IMG/VR virus record: IMGVR_UViG_3300045454_000071
Location: 1 to 32,388 of that record
Reading direction: 5' to 3' (one strand)
DNA length: 32,388 nucleotides
Origin: a virus
Each line of letters begins with the position of its first letter. Within the stretch, counting starts at the first letter, position 1. Below the pieces are notes generated by a model. The model was given only the letters and a program-made list of their open reading frames with translations, searched no databases and was not told where the DNA came from. This document shows, piece after piece, positions 14,011 through 21,903 of this stretch. The translations under genes were made by a program, and so were the position numbers.

Positions 14011-15416
14011 GCCGGCGCTCCCAGGCGCTCGCTGGCCACCGCTGAGAAGGTCTGCCCCGTCGATACCAGCGTCACCGGCACCTCGGGATAGTTCTGCTGG
14101 AAGCGCTTCACGGCGACATCCACATACTCCGGGGCGATCTCGGTAGCACGCACCTTCCGTCCAGTCCGCTCGGCGGCCAGCAGGGTCGTGCCCGAGCCGC
14201 AGAAGGGTTCGAAGACGAGTTCGCCGGCATCGGTGTAGGACTCCAGGACGAACTGGGGCAGCGCCACCGGGAACACGGCCGGGTGGTCGATGTCCTGCCC
14301 GATCTTGCCCTTGTGGCGCATGATGCGAATCACGGAATCCGGAATCTTGGTCTCCTGCGTCACCTGGCCGACATGGTTCCAGGCGGTCTTGCTGCCATCC
14401 TTGTTGCGCATGCCGCCGGCACTGGTGCCGTCGCCGCGCAGATGGGTGTCACGCCCGGCATAGATGCAGGGCACAAACTTGTTCGGGCGCCTTGCCTCGG
14501 AGTCCTTCCGGTTGAAGTGGAAGACGAATTCGAACGAAGGGGCCAGCCGGCCATTCCAGTCGCCGGGCAATCCCGGCCCCTGGTCCCAGACATACCAGGC
14601 GAAGCGCCGCCAACCTTGAGTACGCATCCAGTCGAGCCAGCCGTCCCAGTAGGGAATGACTTCCTGCTCGCGGTGAATGAGGCCGAGATTGACCAGCACC
14701 TGGCCGTTCGGGGCCATGGGCAGGTTGGTGAAGACACCCAGCATCAGGGCATCCCAATCAATGATGGTATTCGTGTAGTCCCGCTGGTTGCCATAGGGTG
14801 GCGAGGTGAAGCACAAGGCGGCCAGCTCGCCGGCCATCAGCGTTCGGACGACGGCCGGATCGGTGGCGTCGCCGCAAATCAGGCGGTGCGCGCCGATCTG
14901 CCAGACATCGCCGGGACGCGAGACCGGGTTCGATGGCACCTCCGGTACATCGTCGGCAGCATCATCCTCGCTCTCACCCTGGCTTTCGTCCTGCAGTGCC
15001 TGCTCGGCACCGACTAGCAGTTCCTCGATCTCCTCGTTGGAGAAGCCGGTCATGGACAGGTCGTATCCCGCCTCGGACAACTCAGCCAGTTCCAGCGAAA
15101 GCAGTTCCTCGTCCCACCCCGCGTCCAGCGCCAGGCGGTTGTCGGCAATCACGTAGGCCCGCTTCTGTGCCGGCGTGAGATGACCAAGTTCGATGACCGG
15201 AACTTCTGGCAGATCCAGCTTGCGAGCTGCCGCCAGACGGCCGTGACCGGCAATGATGCCGTTGGCGCCGTCGACGAGGATGGGCTGTGTCCAGCCGAAC
15301 TCGACGATGCTGGAGGCCAGCTTGGCAATCTGCGCTTCGGAATGCGTGCGCGGATTGCGGGCGAAAGGGATCAGCGTCTCGATCTTGCGATATTCGACGC
15401 GCAGTTGTTCGCTCAT
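14007..15416 (-). CDS. ParB-domain DNA methyltransferase (TSPPY type)
   Basis: This gene encodes 469 residues from ATG 15416 (GTG 15437 is possible; neither has a clear ribosome site). The N-terminal ParB-like domain (LIPFARNPRTHSEAQIAKLA and GIIAGHGRLAAARKLDL) is plainly paralogous to that of the next gene. The methyltransferase carries TSPPYG near residue 210, usual in N4-cytosine enzymes, and FEPFCGSGTTLLAAERTG near residue 425. A long insert between the motifs (about 200 residues) probably carries the target-recognition part. A terminator-like hairpin stands eight bases before the start codon. Substrate base and site are inferred from motif type only. Confidence 0.88.
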   Translation of the reverse strand: MSEQLRVEYRKIETLIPFARNPRTHSEAQIAKLASSIVEFGWTQPILVDGANGIIAGHGRLAAARKLDLPEVPVIELGHLTPAQKRAYVIADNRLALDAGWDEELLSLELAELSEAGYDLSMTGFSNEEIEELLVGAEQALQDESQGESEDDAADDVPEVPSNPVSRPGDVWQIGAHRLICGDATDPAVVRTLMAGELAALCFTSPPYGNQRDYTNTIIDWDALMLGVFTNLPMAPNGQVLVNLGLIHREQEVIPYWDGWLDWMRTQGWRRFAWYVWDQGPGLPGDWNGRLAPSFEFVFHFNRKDSEARRPNKFVPCIYAGRDTHLRGDGTSAGGMRNKDGSKTAWNHVGQVTQETKIPDSVIRIMRHKGKIGQDIDHPAVFPVALPQFVLESYTDAGELVFEPFCGSGTTLLAAERTGRKVRATEIAPEYVDVAVKRFQQNYPEVPVTLVSTGQTFSAVASERLGAPA

Positions 15417-15424
15417 TGGAATGC

Positions 15425-15448
15425 AAAAACCCGCCACGAGGGGCGGGT
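15425..15448 (-). terminator. Terminator-like hairpin at the methyltransferase start
   Basis: ACCCGCC (15429-15435) pairs with GGCGGGT (15442-15448) across a 6-base loop; leftward, five T residues follow. It ends eight bases before ATG 15416, leaving no space for a promoter or a ribosome site between. It may end transcripts from the right, act as an attenuator, or control translation. Confidence 0.6.
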
Positions 15449-15459
15449 CATCAAAGGGT

Positions 15460-15510
15460 GGTAACTCGGTTCAGGTGGTAACCGGGGTGGTAACTGGTAA
15501 CCCTGGTAAC
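15460..15510. repeat. Five GGTAAC repeats
   Basis: GGTAAC occurs at 15460, 15477, 15489, 15496 and 15505 (start positions), all in the same orientation within 51 bp and mostly as TGGTAAC. They lie upstream of the leftward methyltransferase gene, just beyond its hairpin. A multi-site operator is the likeliest reading. Confidence 0.6.
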
Positions 15511-15726
15511 CTCGTTTCGGGATCGGACGCTAGCGAAATGCCGCGCTCGCGCCCCCCGCATGGGATTTTGGACAGGAAGGACCCGTCGAATTTTCTGACC
15601 GGAAGCGATGTGGGCGTCACACCCACACCGCTCGCCAGATCATAGCTGTCATCCTATCAAAATCCGGCCTTTGTGTTGCATGCCGAATTCATCACAAAAC
15701 GCCCAAGAGCCAGAATCCACGGACAT
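15511..15726. other. Intergenic stretch upstream of the methyltransferase operon
   Basis: No gene is supported in this 216-bp stretch; the overlapping frames on the plus strand lack ribosome sites. It holds a 6-bp stem hairpin (TGTGGG at 15609-15614 with CCCACA at 15622-15627) and an AT-richer patch at 15646-15700 that could contain the leftward promoter, though no convincing -35/-10 pair was found. Confidence 0.5.
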
Positions 15727-16164
15727 TCACGGCATGCATTGCTCTACTTGACCCTCTAGTTTGGAAGGATGGCCGGCGACTCCAATCTGGTGGCCGTTCA
15801 AATGATCGACAACGATCTGTAATGCCTTCTGCCACCGCCGCCAGGCCGTCGTGCGGTCGCGCCCGAGGCGACGGCAAATGAACTTCCACTCGTAGTGCTT
15901 GGCGCGCATCCAGACCAGATGCCGCTGCTCCACCTCCAGCCACTGCATCCAGCGCATCGACTCCAGCATCCGTTCGATGGCATCGGGGGTTGGGGGAAGC
16001 GGCCGGTATTGGTAGTCCTTGTCGTCGAAGCCTTCCCACCCATCGCGAACGAAGGCCGGCCATACGTTGAAGTAGCCCTGCACCCTGACCCGGGGGAGTC
16101 GCCGTCCCGTCTCGGCCGCCTCGGCAAACCGAGCCGCCACGTCGTCCATCGTCCACTCAGCCAT
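15727..16164 (-). CDS. DUF6362-type HTH protein
   Basis: This gene encodes 145 residues starting MAEWTMDDVAARFAEAAETG, with GGAGGG seven bases before ATG 16164. The blocks LPRVRVQGYFNVWPAFVRD, RMLESMRWMQWLEVEQRHLV and KFICRRLGRDRTTAWRRWQK are those of the DUF6362 family, whose C-terminal HTH resembles sigma region 4. A role in late-gene or packaging regulation is plausible but unproven. It overlaps the upstream small gene by eight bases and is the last gene of the early operon; about 310 bp without a gene follow. Confidence 0.85.
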   Translation of the reverse strand: MAEWTMDDVAARFAEAAETGRRLPRVRVQGYFNVWPAFVRDGWEGFDDKDYQYRPLPPTPDAIERMLESMRWMQWLEVEQRHLVWMRAKHYEWKFICRRLGRDRTTAWRRWQKALQIVVDHLNGHQIGVAGHPSKLEGQVEQCMP

Positions 16165-16357
16165 GGCGTTTCCCTCCGTACAGGCGCTCTCCGAGTCGCC
16201 GCACGAACTCGCGCTCGACGAAATCCAACCGCTTGTCCTCTTCGGACACCACGAGGATGTGCTGGTCGCGCCAGCCTTTGCGCTTGATGTCTTCCGGATC
16301 ATCGCGATCGTCACGCCGTCCCAGGGGGCATCGGTATTGGTAGGAGGGAATCTTCAT
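16157..16357 (-). CDS. Small conserved phage protein
   Basis: This 66-residue protein starts MKIPSYQYRCPLGRRDDRDD. The blocks DIKRKGWRDQHILVVSEEDK and LDFVEREFVRRLGERLYG recur in phage operons beside DUF6362-type genes, as far as I recall, without a known role. It is charged, probably helical in its second half, and carries one cysteine. ATG 16357 overlaps the upstream stop (ATGA) with GAGG upstream, and its end overlaps the next gene by eight bases, so it is clearly translated as part of the operon. Confidence 0.8.
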   Translation of the reverse strand: MKIPSYQYRCPLGRRDDRDDPEDIKRKGWRDQHILVVSEEDKRLDFVEREFVRRLGERLYGGKRHG

Positions 16358-16713
16358 TCGAATACCTCATCAACTTTGTCATAGGATCGATCAAGCTCGT
16401 CCAAGGCATTCGCCAGCACCTCTCTCAAGCCGGCCGTTGCCTCCAGATATGCGTAGTACCGTGCGCGATTTGCACGGACTGCATCCCTGTATCGGGGAAA
16501 ATCCGATTTGCGAAAGGGGATCGGATATTTGACCTTTCGCAGAATGAGGTCGGCTGCGTGGTGGGTCAGATGAGTTTCCTCAAGCACATGGCGAACTTTG
16601 CGTGCGACGCACAAACGTTCCACCAGTTCGTCGGGATCGAACTCTTCAACGTATCGCCGAACCTCCATCCATTTGTCCCAATGGCTTTTCGCAATGAAGT
16701 CATTGGATGTCAT
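16354..16713 (-). CDS. Unknown early-operon protein
   Basis: This gene encodes 119 residues starting MTSNDFIAKSHWDKWMEVRR from ATG 16713, which overlaps the resolvase stop in ATGA form; the longer frame inside the resolvase gene is a shadow. The protein is predicted helical and highly charged (YVEEFDPDELVERLCVARKV, then PIPFRKSDFPRYRDAVRANR and a C-terminal acidic helix). The pair of histidines in THLTHHAADL is the only notable cluster. I do not recognise a family. Base composition is a little lower in GC than its neighbours, which may mean recent gain. Confidence 0.7.
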   Translation of the reverse strand: MTSNDFIAKSHWDKWMEVRRYVEEFDPDELVERLCVARKVRHVLEETHLTHHAADLILRKVKYPIPFRKSDFPRYRDAVRANRARYYAYLEATAGLREVLANALDELDRSYDKVDEVFE

Positions 16714-17180
16714 GCCGAAACCTCTTCCTGATGAATGGCCCAGTGCAGCAATGCCAGGGCATCGGCTTCGTTGTCGTCGACAGGCTGGTGGCCACGCGCC
16801 CGGATGGATGCCACCATCTCGTCCTTGCTCGCGTTGCCCTTGCCGGTCGCGTGTTTCTTGATCGTGCCGACTGGCACACCCTGGTACGGGATCTGGTGGT
16901 GCTCGCACCACGCGGTGAGCGTGGCGAGAAACCCGCCGTAGGCGTGAGCCGCGTCGGTCGAGACATGGCGGCGCACCTCCTCGAAGTAGAGGCAGTCGAT
17001 GCCGTCGCAGGATTGCTTGATCTCCGTGAGCCAGCGCTTGAAGCGCAGGAAGCGCATGCCGCCCCCCTCAAAGCGTTGTGGGCGAAAGCTCGCGGAGCCG
17101 CTCGTGATGTGGCCGTCGTTGCCGCGCAGCGCCCAGCCGGTAGTGGTGCCCAGATCGAGGGCGAGGATGGTCGTGGTCAT
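16710..17180 (-). CDS. RuvC-like Holliday junction resolvase
   Basis: This gene encodes 156 residues with an RNase H/RuvC fold: ILALDLGTTTGWAL (Asp9), YFEEVRRH (Glu67/Glu68) and PVDDNEADALALLHWA (Asp136 and Asp140) give the expected acidic residues; KKHATGKGNASKDEM is the usual loop before the last motif. It would cut four-way junctions formed during recombination and replication before packaging. ATG 17180 has AAGGA upstream; the frame back to 17462 overlaps the primase gene and is not used. A 130-bp gap with a large inverted repeat separates it from the primase-helicase. Confidence 0.88.
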   Translation of the reverse strand: MTTTILALDLGTTTGWALRGNDGHITSGSASFRPQRFEGGGMRFLRFKRWLTEIKQSCDGIDCLYFEEVRRHVSTDAAHAYGGFLATLTAWCEHHQIPYQGVPVGTIKKHATGKGNASKDEMVASIRARGHQPVDDNEADALALLHWAIHQEEVSA

Positions 17181-17206
17181 GGTGTCAGTCCTTGTTTGTG
17201 CTTGGC

Positions 17207-17299
17207 CTGACGGATCGGACGGGTCGTATCGAAACTGTCCGTGACGCGCGCACGCACGCGCGTATACGGAGTTACGATGTAGTCCGTCCGATCCGTCAG
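17207..17299. repeat. 16-bp perfect inverted repeat in the primase-resolvase gap
   Basis: CTGACGGATCGGACGG (17207-17222) is perfectly repeated in reverse complement at 17284-17299. Between them, ACGCGCG (17244-17250) pairs with CGCGCGT (17257-17263). The stretch lies between the primase-helicase stop and the resolvase start. It could be a replication origin, a protein-binding site or an mRNA structure. Confidence 0.65.
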
Positions 17300-17310
17300 A
17301 CGTGGTTGTT

Positions 17311-19593
17311 TCAGTCATCGGCGTACGGGGTGTAGGACGGCGCAGGTGGATCCTTGAGACCCACGCCCTGAAACCCGCGCAAACCCATGCCATTGCGCCA
17401 TTTATCCAGGCCTCGGGTGAGCAACAGATCGGCAAAGCGCTTTTGCGAGCCTGTGAATTCACCGGCGGCCTCGGCCCACTGTTTCCAGTCGTTGAAAAGT
17501 TCGGCGGTTAGCGACTTGGCGTTGGCCTCGCGCACGCAGCGTTCATCCAGCCAACGGCCCAGCGCGTCCTCGGCTTCGAAATACTCCTCGGTAGCCTCCA
17601 CCACACGCCGGGGCGGATCGAGTCGTCCGTGGCGCTGCCAGTCGAGACAGCCCTGCACCGCCCAGGCCAGGATGCCGTCACGCTCGGCCAGCAATTTCTG
17701 CTGCAGATGCTTGTCGCGGCGCTCGGGCGGCACGGTGATCGTGAACGGGATCAGGTGCAGCCGTCGCTTCATGGCCTCGTCGATGTTGCGAATCGCCGGC
17801 TTGTGATTACCTGCGACGAACAACTTGAACTGCGGGAAGAACTCGAAGAAGTCCTGGCGCATGAAGCGCGCGGAGATCTTGTCGCCTCCGGTCAGGTTCT
17901 TCAGCTTCGATTCCGCCCAGCGTCGCCCCTGCTCGGTTTCGATGGCCGCCACAAAGCGCGCACCGCGCAGCCCGGCCATGTCGGTCGGATGCCGGTCGGT
18001 GCGCGTTTCCATGAAGGTGTCCATGGGCGCGTTGGTGGCGTAGTCGCCGAGAATGGTGGCCAAGGTATTCACGAACACCGACTTGCCGTTCGCGCCCGTG
18101 CCGTAGAGGAAGAACAGGGCATGCTCCTGCGTCGAGCCGGTCAGCGCATAGCCCACCATCCGCTGCAGGTAAGCCTGCAACTCCACGTCACCGCCTGTGA
18201 CCTCATCGAGGAAGCGTCGCCAGGTCGGGCAATCACCTCCCGGTGTGGCCGTGGTGATTTTCGTCATCCGGTCGGAACGGTCATGTGGACGCTGCCGGCC
18301 GGTTTTCAGATCGACCACGCCGCCCGGAGTATTGAGCAGCCACGGGTCGGCATCCCACTCCTCCGTGGTGGCGGCATGCCTGCGATCGGCCCTGGCCAGC
18401 CGTTCCACACCGCCGACCGTGCTCGAGCTGGCGAGCTTGGCCGCCACCTTGGGATTCTCCGCACGCACGGCGGCATGCCGGCAAACGCTGCGGATCAGAT
18501 CGGTAGCAGCGAGGGTGTCCTCGGTGCGCCATCGATTGCCGTCCCACACCAGCCAGCGCCCCCAGCCTGCAACGTAGCGCCAGTCGCGGTGATAGCGACG
18601 GGTAAAGGCCAGCGCCAGCGCGTCCTCCGTCCCCCACACCGATTCGTCACTGCTGACGACTGGCTCTGCCTCATCGGCCACGTCGTGCATCTGCAGACGC
18701 GGGCCATGGGCGAGGAAGGCGGCAACATCGAAGCCCTCGGCAATGGCGTCGGCGGCATCCCAGCCGTCCGCCGCCTCCTCGGGCGGGTACAGGATGAAGC
18801 ACGACTTCGCACCCGCCGACAGGATGGCTTGTGCCGCCTGTGTCGCGTACTCCCAGCCCGGTTTGTCGCGATCAGGCCAGATCAGCACCGACTTGCCGGC
18901 CAGCGGCGACCAGTCGGTCTTTTCGACCGGGGCGTTCGCGCCGTGCATCGCCGTGGTCGCCACGATGCCGACATCGATCAAGGCCTGCGCGCACTTCTCG
19001 CCCTCGACCAGAACGACCTGCGCGGCATCCTTCATCCCCGGCTGGTTGTAGAGTGGGCGCGGGTCAGGCGGAGCCATCTTGCGGCGCTTGGCATCCCAAG
19101 GCCGGAACTGCTTCTTTTGTCCGGGCGGGTCGTAGCGGTAGACCACCGCGATCAGGTGCCCACTGGTGTCCAGGTAGTCCCACTTGGCCGTCGCTGGGCC
19201 CAGATCATCGACCGGGGCTTCCTTCTTGGCTTTGCGTGTCGGCGCTGACCTGGCCCGTCCAAGCAAGTCGGTGGATTGCTCCAGCACCCGATGGAAGTCG
19301 GCATGGACATCGATGCCGAAATGCCCGCCGATCAGCGTGAAGATGTCGCCGCCGTCACCGGTAGCGCGATCGGTCCACAGCCCCGCCTTCTCGCCATCGA
19401 GTACCACCTCGAGGCTGTCACCCGGACTACCCAGTGCATCGCCGATGAGGAATCTCCCCTTGCGCTTTTTGCCTGCCGGGAACAGCGTGGCCAGCACCGA
19501 CTCCAGGCGAGCGAGCAGTTCGACACGAAGCTCGTCGCGGTCTGACTCTCGGCTGTGCTCTGCCGTTTGAGTTGTGTCGTTGAAGTCGATCAT
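17311..19593 (-). CDS. Primase-helicase of the phage P4/D5 type
   Basis: This gene encodes 760 residues. The first 110 resemble the front of P4-type primases (GLWTDRATGDGGDIFTLIGG) without zinc cysteines. Residues 190-265 are a Toprim domain (VVLVEGEKCAQALID, then LIWPDRDKPG). After a D5-type linker domain (WLLNTPGGVVDLKTGRQRPH) comes an SF3-like helicase with Walker A GTGANGKS (498-505) and downstream FVAAIETEQGRRW and KLFVAGNHKPAIRN. It would unwind DNA and lay primers at the phage origin. ATG 19593 overlaps the AlpA-like gene stop. It is the largest gene of the early operon. Confidence 0.92.
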   Translation of the reverse strand: MIDFNDTTQTAEHSRESDRDELRVELLARLESVLATLFPAGKKRKGRFLIGDALGSPGDSLEVVLDGEKAGLWTDRATGDGGDIFTLIGGHFGIDVHADFHRVLEQSTDLLGRARSAPTRKAKKEAPVDDLGPATAKWDYLDTSGHLIAVVYRYDPPGQKKQFRPWDAKRRKMAPPDPRPLYNQPGMKDAAQVVLVEGEKCAQALIDVGIVATTAMHGANAPVEKTDWSPLAGKSVLIWPDRDKPGWEYATQAAQAILSAGAKSCFILYPPEEAADGWDAADAIAEGFDVAAFLAHGPRLQMHDVADEAEPVVSSDESVWGTEDALALAFTRRYHRDWRYVAGWGRWLVWDGNRWRTEDTLAATDLIRSVCRHAAVRAENPKVAAKLASSSTVGGVERLARADRRHAATTEEWDADPWLLNTPGGVVDLKTGRQRPHDRSDRMTKITTATPGGDCPTWRRFLDEVTGGDVELQAYLQRMVGYALTGSTQEHALFFLYGTGANGKSVFVNTLATILGDYATNAPMDTFMETRTDRHPTDMAGLRGARFVAAIETEQGRRWAESKLKNLTGGDKISARFMRQDFFEFFPQFKLFVAGNHKPAIRNIDEAMKRRLHLIPFTITVPPERRDKHLQQKLLAERDGILAWAVQGCLDWQRHGRLDPPRRVVEATEEYFEAEDALGRWLDERCVREANAKSLTAELFNDWKQWAEAAGEFTGSQKRFADLLLTRGLDKWRNGMGLRGFQGVGLKDPPAPSYTPYADD

Positions 19594-19844
19594 TCGGCCT
19601 CCTCGACAGAGGCGGCAGTATCCTGGGCATCACGATCCTGGGCGGCTGTGCTGCGCGCGGCCCAAGCTGAGAGTTCAGAAAGGCGATAGCGCACCAGGCC
19701 ACCCATCAGGTAGTGCGGAATCCGGTACTTGGTGCGCATCGCATGGTCGGCGAACCAGTAGTACGGCAGGCGTAGTGCGGCCGCCGCCTGCTTGGCATCG
19801 ATCATCGGCTCGATGCGGTTTTCGGATGTGTTGTTTTCAGTCAT
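19590..19844 (-). CDS. Small HTH protein (AlpA/excisionase-like)
   Basis: This 84-residue protein starts MTENNTSENRIEPMIDAKQA from ATG 19844, overlapping the nuclease stop. MIDAKQAAAALRLPYYWFAD followed by the turn MRTKYRIPHYLMGGLVRYRL is the layout of MerR-like winged HTH proteins of the AlpA/excisionase group: a helix pair, a strand-like wing, then the R-Y-R-x-S-E-L element. Such proteins bind DNA as accessory factors for excision or as small regulators. Directly before the primase, it could also help load it at an origin. Confidence 0.75.
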   Translation of the reverse strand: MTENNTSENRIEPMIDAKQAAAALRLPYYWFADHAMRTKYRIPHYLMGGLVRYRLSELSAWAARSTAAQDRDAQDTAASVEEAE

Positions 19845-20578
19845 GATTGCATCCTCCAGCAGCGGTCTTGCCATGCGCACATCCGGCATTCGAAGTGGGT
19901 CGAGTCATGGACGGCGCGCGGCAGGAGTTCTCCCGCCTCAGTCGCCGTGATGACCTTCACCGCCCGATCCGACATGCGCTGTGCCAGGGCCGCATCAAAG
20001 GGCACGAGCTCGGTGTAGATCTCCATCGTGTCGGCGTTCAGCGCCGTGAAGATCGCCGGGTGCTCGTGTAGTTCGAGATAGGCTTGGTAGATCGCCACTT
20101 GCGCGGCATAGACGGGTTTAGCGATTGCCAGTCCGATCTTCTCCAACTCGCGCCAGGATTTGTTGCCGAGGCACTTGCATTCCCAGAGCGCGGGATAGGC
20201 GAAGCCCTCCGGGCCACTGACGATGACGCCGTCGATATGGCCCTGCAGACGGCCCTCGGCCACGGAAAAGCCGAACTGCTCGCCGTCGGCCTTGCGGGTG
20301 CGCAGATCGAACCCTGCATCCCGCAGCCACGCGACCATGCAGTCCTCCATGACGTGGCCGCGCTCGAAGATGCGCAGCATCCGTCCGGGGACGTCGCGCC
20401 CAAGGTCAACGGGCGCCTTGGCGTACTCGAACTGCAGTGCGCGCTCGCATGCCACCCCGAGTCGCGATGCTCCAAGGTACTGGCGCTCGGACTGGCGGGC
20501 ACGCGCCTGCAGCATCCCGGCATCGACCAAAGCGGTGAGTTGCCCGGAGATGCTCGAAGAGGAGTTGAAGTCCATCAT
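19841..20578 (-). CDS. Cas4-like PD-(D/E)XK nuclease with four cysteines
   Basis: This gene encodes 245 residues. The nuclease core shows GHIDG (Asp116) and LWECK (Glu133, Lys135), the D...ExK signature. Cys44 and the C-terminal Cys231, Cys234 and Cys240 (FECRMCAWQDRC) match the iron-sulfur layout of Cas4 and AddB nucleases. It is probably an exonuclease producing 3' tails for phage recombination, working with the ATPase and the single-strand-binding candidate in the same operon. ATG 20578, with GGGAGGGA six bases upstream, overlaps the preceding stop. Cas genes or CRISPR repeats are absent, so a CRISPR role is unlikely. Confidence 0.82.
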   Translation of the reverse strand: MMDFNSSSSISGQLTALVDAGMLQARARQSERQYLGASRLGVACERALQFEYAKAPVDLGRDVPGRMLRIFERGHVMEDCMVAWLRDAGFDLRTRKADGEQFGFSVAEGRLQGHIDGVIVSGPEGFAYPALWECKCLGNKSWRELEKIGLAIAKPVYAAQVAIYQAYLELHEHPAIFTALNADTMEIYTELVPFDAALAQRMSDRAVKVITATEAGELLPRAVHDSTHFECRMCAWQDRCWRMQS

Positions 20579-21054
20579 GACTTCCCTCCCCTCGGATCTT
20601 CCCACGGCAGGTCATCCTTCAGATCGGCGAACGGATCACGGACAATCTCGGCTGCAGACACGCCGCGCAGCGGCGGCGTGCTTGCCCGTTCGTGATGCTC
20701 GGTCAGCGCCTCGGTGTAGCGAGTAACGATGGCATCGATCACCGCCATCGCCTCCGCTTCCGAATACGTCCCGAGCGGCTTGTCGAAGCCGATGTGCCCG
20801 GCCGCCGCTCCGAAGGCCTTGAGGCAATCGCGCATCGCCGCGATTTCGATATCGCTCGCATCAACCATGAGTGCCTCCCCGCGCTCCTCGGCCGCCAGTC
20901 GCCGACCGTAGAGCGTGTGGAAGATGTCCTGGCAGCGACGGCTGCAGAACACCCACTCGAGCGGATAGCGCCGGGGGTCGGCGATCTTGAAGCGACCATC
21001 CGAATGACCGAACCCCCGCGCCTGCCGTTTGCATACCCAGCATTTGCCGCTCAT
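20575..21054 (-). CDS. DUF6511-type zinc-finger protein
   Basis: This gene encodes 159 residues starting MSGKCWVCKRQARGFGHSDG. CWVC at 5-8 and FCSRRCQD near residue 37 give a CxxC...CxxxC zinc site; the second half (GFDKPLGTYSEAEAMAVIDA) is helical. This arrangement fits the DUF6511 family of phage early operons. Function is unknown; the zinc ribbon suggests nucleic-acid or protein contact. The gene overlaps both neighbours by four bases. Confidence 0.8.
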   Translation of the reverse strand: MSGKCWVCKRQARGFGHSDGRFKIADPRRYPLEWVFCSRRCQDIFHTLYGRRLAAEERGEALMVDASDIEIAAMRDCLKAFGAAAGHIGFDKPLGTYSEAEAMAVIDAIVTRYTEALTEHHERASTPPLRGVSAAEIVRDPFADLKDDLPWEDPRGGKS

Positions 21055-21263
21055 GCATGGCAGCCTCCCGGCTGCGCGCCCTGCCGGGGACGGACTTCGT
21101 GCCCGGCGCAGCAGGCATCGAGCTCCACATAGTTGTTGCGAATGGCGGTCGTCCCGATGCGCACACCCCTCGGATGGCGGCAGCGGGCGATGCGCAAACC
21201 GCCGATGTCGCTGGCGCTCGACCGGTCGAGATGGCGACAGTTGCCGCAGCGTTTTCCTGTCAT
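21051..21263 (-). CDS. Small cysteine-rich protein
   Basis: This 70-residue protein starts MTGKRCGNCRHLDRSSASDI from ATG 21263, which has GAGGAGG six bases upstream. CGNC (6-9) and later RCRHP and DACC supply a likely four-cysteine zinc site, a form common in small phage proteins. It is basic and has no recognisable enzymatic motif. It overlaps the next zinc-finger gene start (ATGA), and the two cysteine proteins may act together. Confidence 0.75.
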   Translation of the reverse strand: MTGKRCGNCRHLDRSSASDIGGLRIARCRHPRGVRIGTTAIRNNYVELDACCAGHEVRPRQGAQPGGCHA

Positions 21264-21274
21264 GACCGGCCTCC

Positions 21275-21892
21275 TCACTGCGCCCAGGCGGGCTTGCCGG
21301 GAACGGGCGGACGCTGCGTGGTCGCCTGTTGAGGTGCCGCCGGCGCGGGTGCTCCGGAATTGCCGCCGCCGGCCGGCGCCTTCGTGGCTGTGCCCATCAG
21401 GGCCGCGTAATCCTTTTGGTCGGGCTCGATGACGAGCTTCACCACGTTGCGGTCCTCGCCCTTGGCATCCTTCTCGACATCGACGCGGGCCAGGAACTCG
21501 ATGCCGTCAAGTTCGTGGAAACCCTGGATGCGGCGGGCGGACGCAGCCTGGGGGGAGTTGTCCTGGGGATGGACGTTGCGGGCCGAATTGAGGATGCCCC
21601 GGATCATGCTGCGCCCCATCTGGCCCCAGGTCGGCCCCTTCCGGGACTGTAGGCCGATGTTCGACCACATCTTGCGTTTGGCGAACGGCCCATCCAGCAC
21701 GACGAACTCGCAGGCGAGGTAGACGCTGCCGGTGTCGAAACTCTCGGTGGCGTAACCCCCGGTCCAGCCCTGCGCCGGATCGTCATGGCCGCCCGGCTTG
21801 ATGGTCATGCGCACCTTGACGGTGGTGCCCTTCGGGATGAGATCGAAGCCCTGCTGTTGTTCGGCGTCGTTGAAATCGGTCCAGGTGTTCAT
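21275..21892 (-). CDS. Possible single-stranded DNA-binding protein
   Basis: This gene encodes 205 residues starting MNTWTDFNDAEQQQGFDLIP, with AAAGGA before ATG 21892. The first 160 residues appear beta-rich (KGTTVKVRMTIKPGG, SVYLACEFVVLDGPFAKRKM, EFLARVDVEKDAKGEDRNVV), and the last 45 are a Gly/Pro/Ala/Gln-rich flexible tail ending PGKPAWAQ. That fold-plus-tail plan is typical of phage single-strand-binding proteins and of DUF669-like proteins next to recombination genes. Placed between an AAA ATPase and a Cas4-like nuclease, a role in strand handling is likely. Direct sequence proof of the fold is lacking. Confidence 0.6.
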   Translation of the reverse strand: MNTWTDFNDAEQQQGFDLIPKGTTVKVRMTIKPGGHDDPAQGWTGGYATESFDTGSVYLACEFVVLDGPFAKRKMWSNIGLQSRKGPTWGQMGRSMIRGILNSARNVHPQDNSPQAASARRIQGFHELDGIEFLARVDVEKDAKGEDRNVVKLVIEPDQKDYAALMGTATKAPAGGGNSGAPAPAAPQQATTQRPPVPGKPAWAQ

Positions 21893-21903
21893 TACGTGTC
21901 CTT

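Noticed and set aside
15692-16156. A 154-codon minus-strand frame overlapping the DUF6362-type gene
   Set aside because: It is in a different frame from the family-supported protein and is a GC-rich shadow.
16711-16911. N-terminal extension of the gene at 16354-16713
   Set aside because: The added residues are Arg/Pro-rich shadow sequence of the resolvase gene; the ATGA overlap at 16713 gives the natural start.
17629-19248. A 539-codon open frame on the plus strand
   Set aside because: It is antisense to the well-supported primase-helicase; long opposite-strand frames are expected in GC-rich coding DNA, and it lacks recognisable motifs.
19841-20578. CRISPR-associated Cas4
   Set aside because: The motifs fit Cas4-like nucleases, but the operon is phage recombination and no CRISPR parts were seen.
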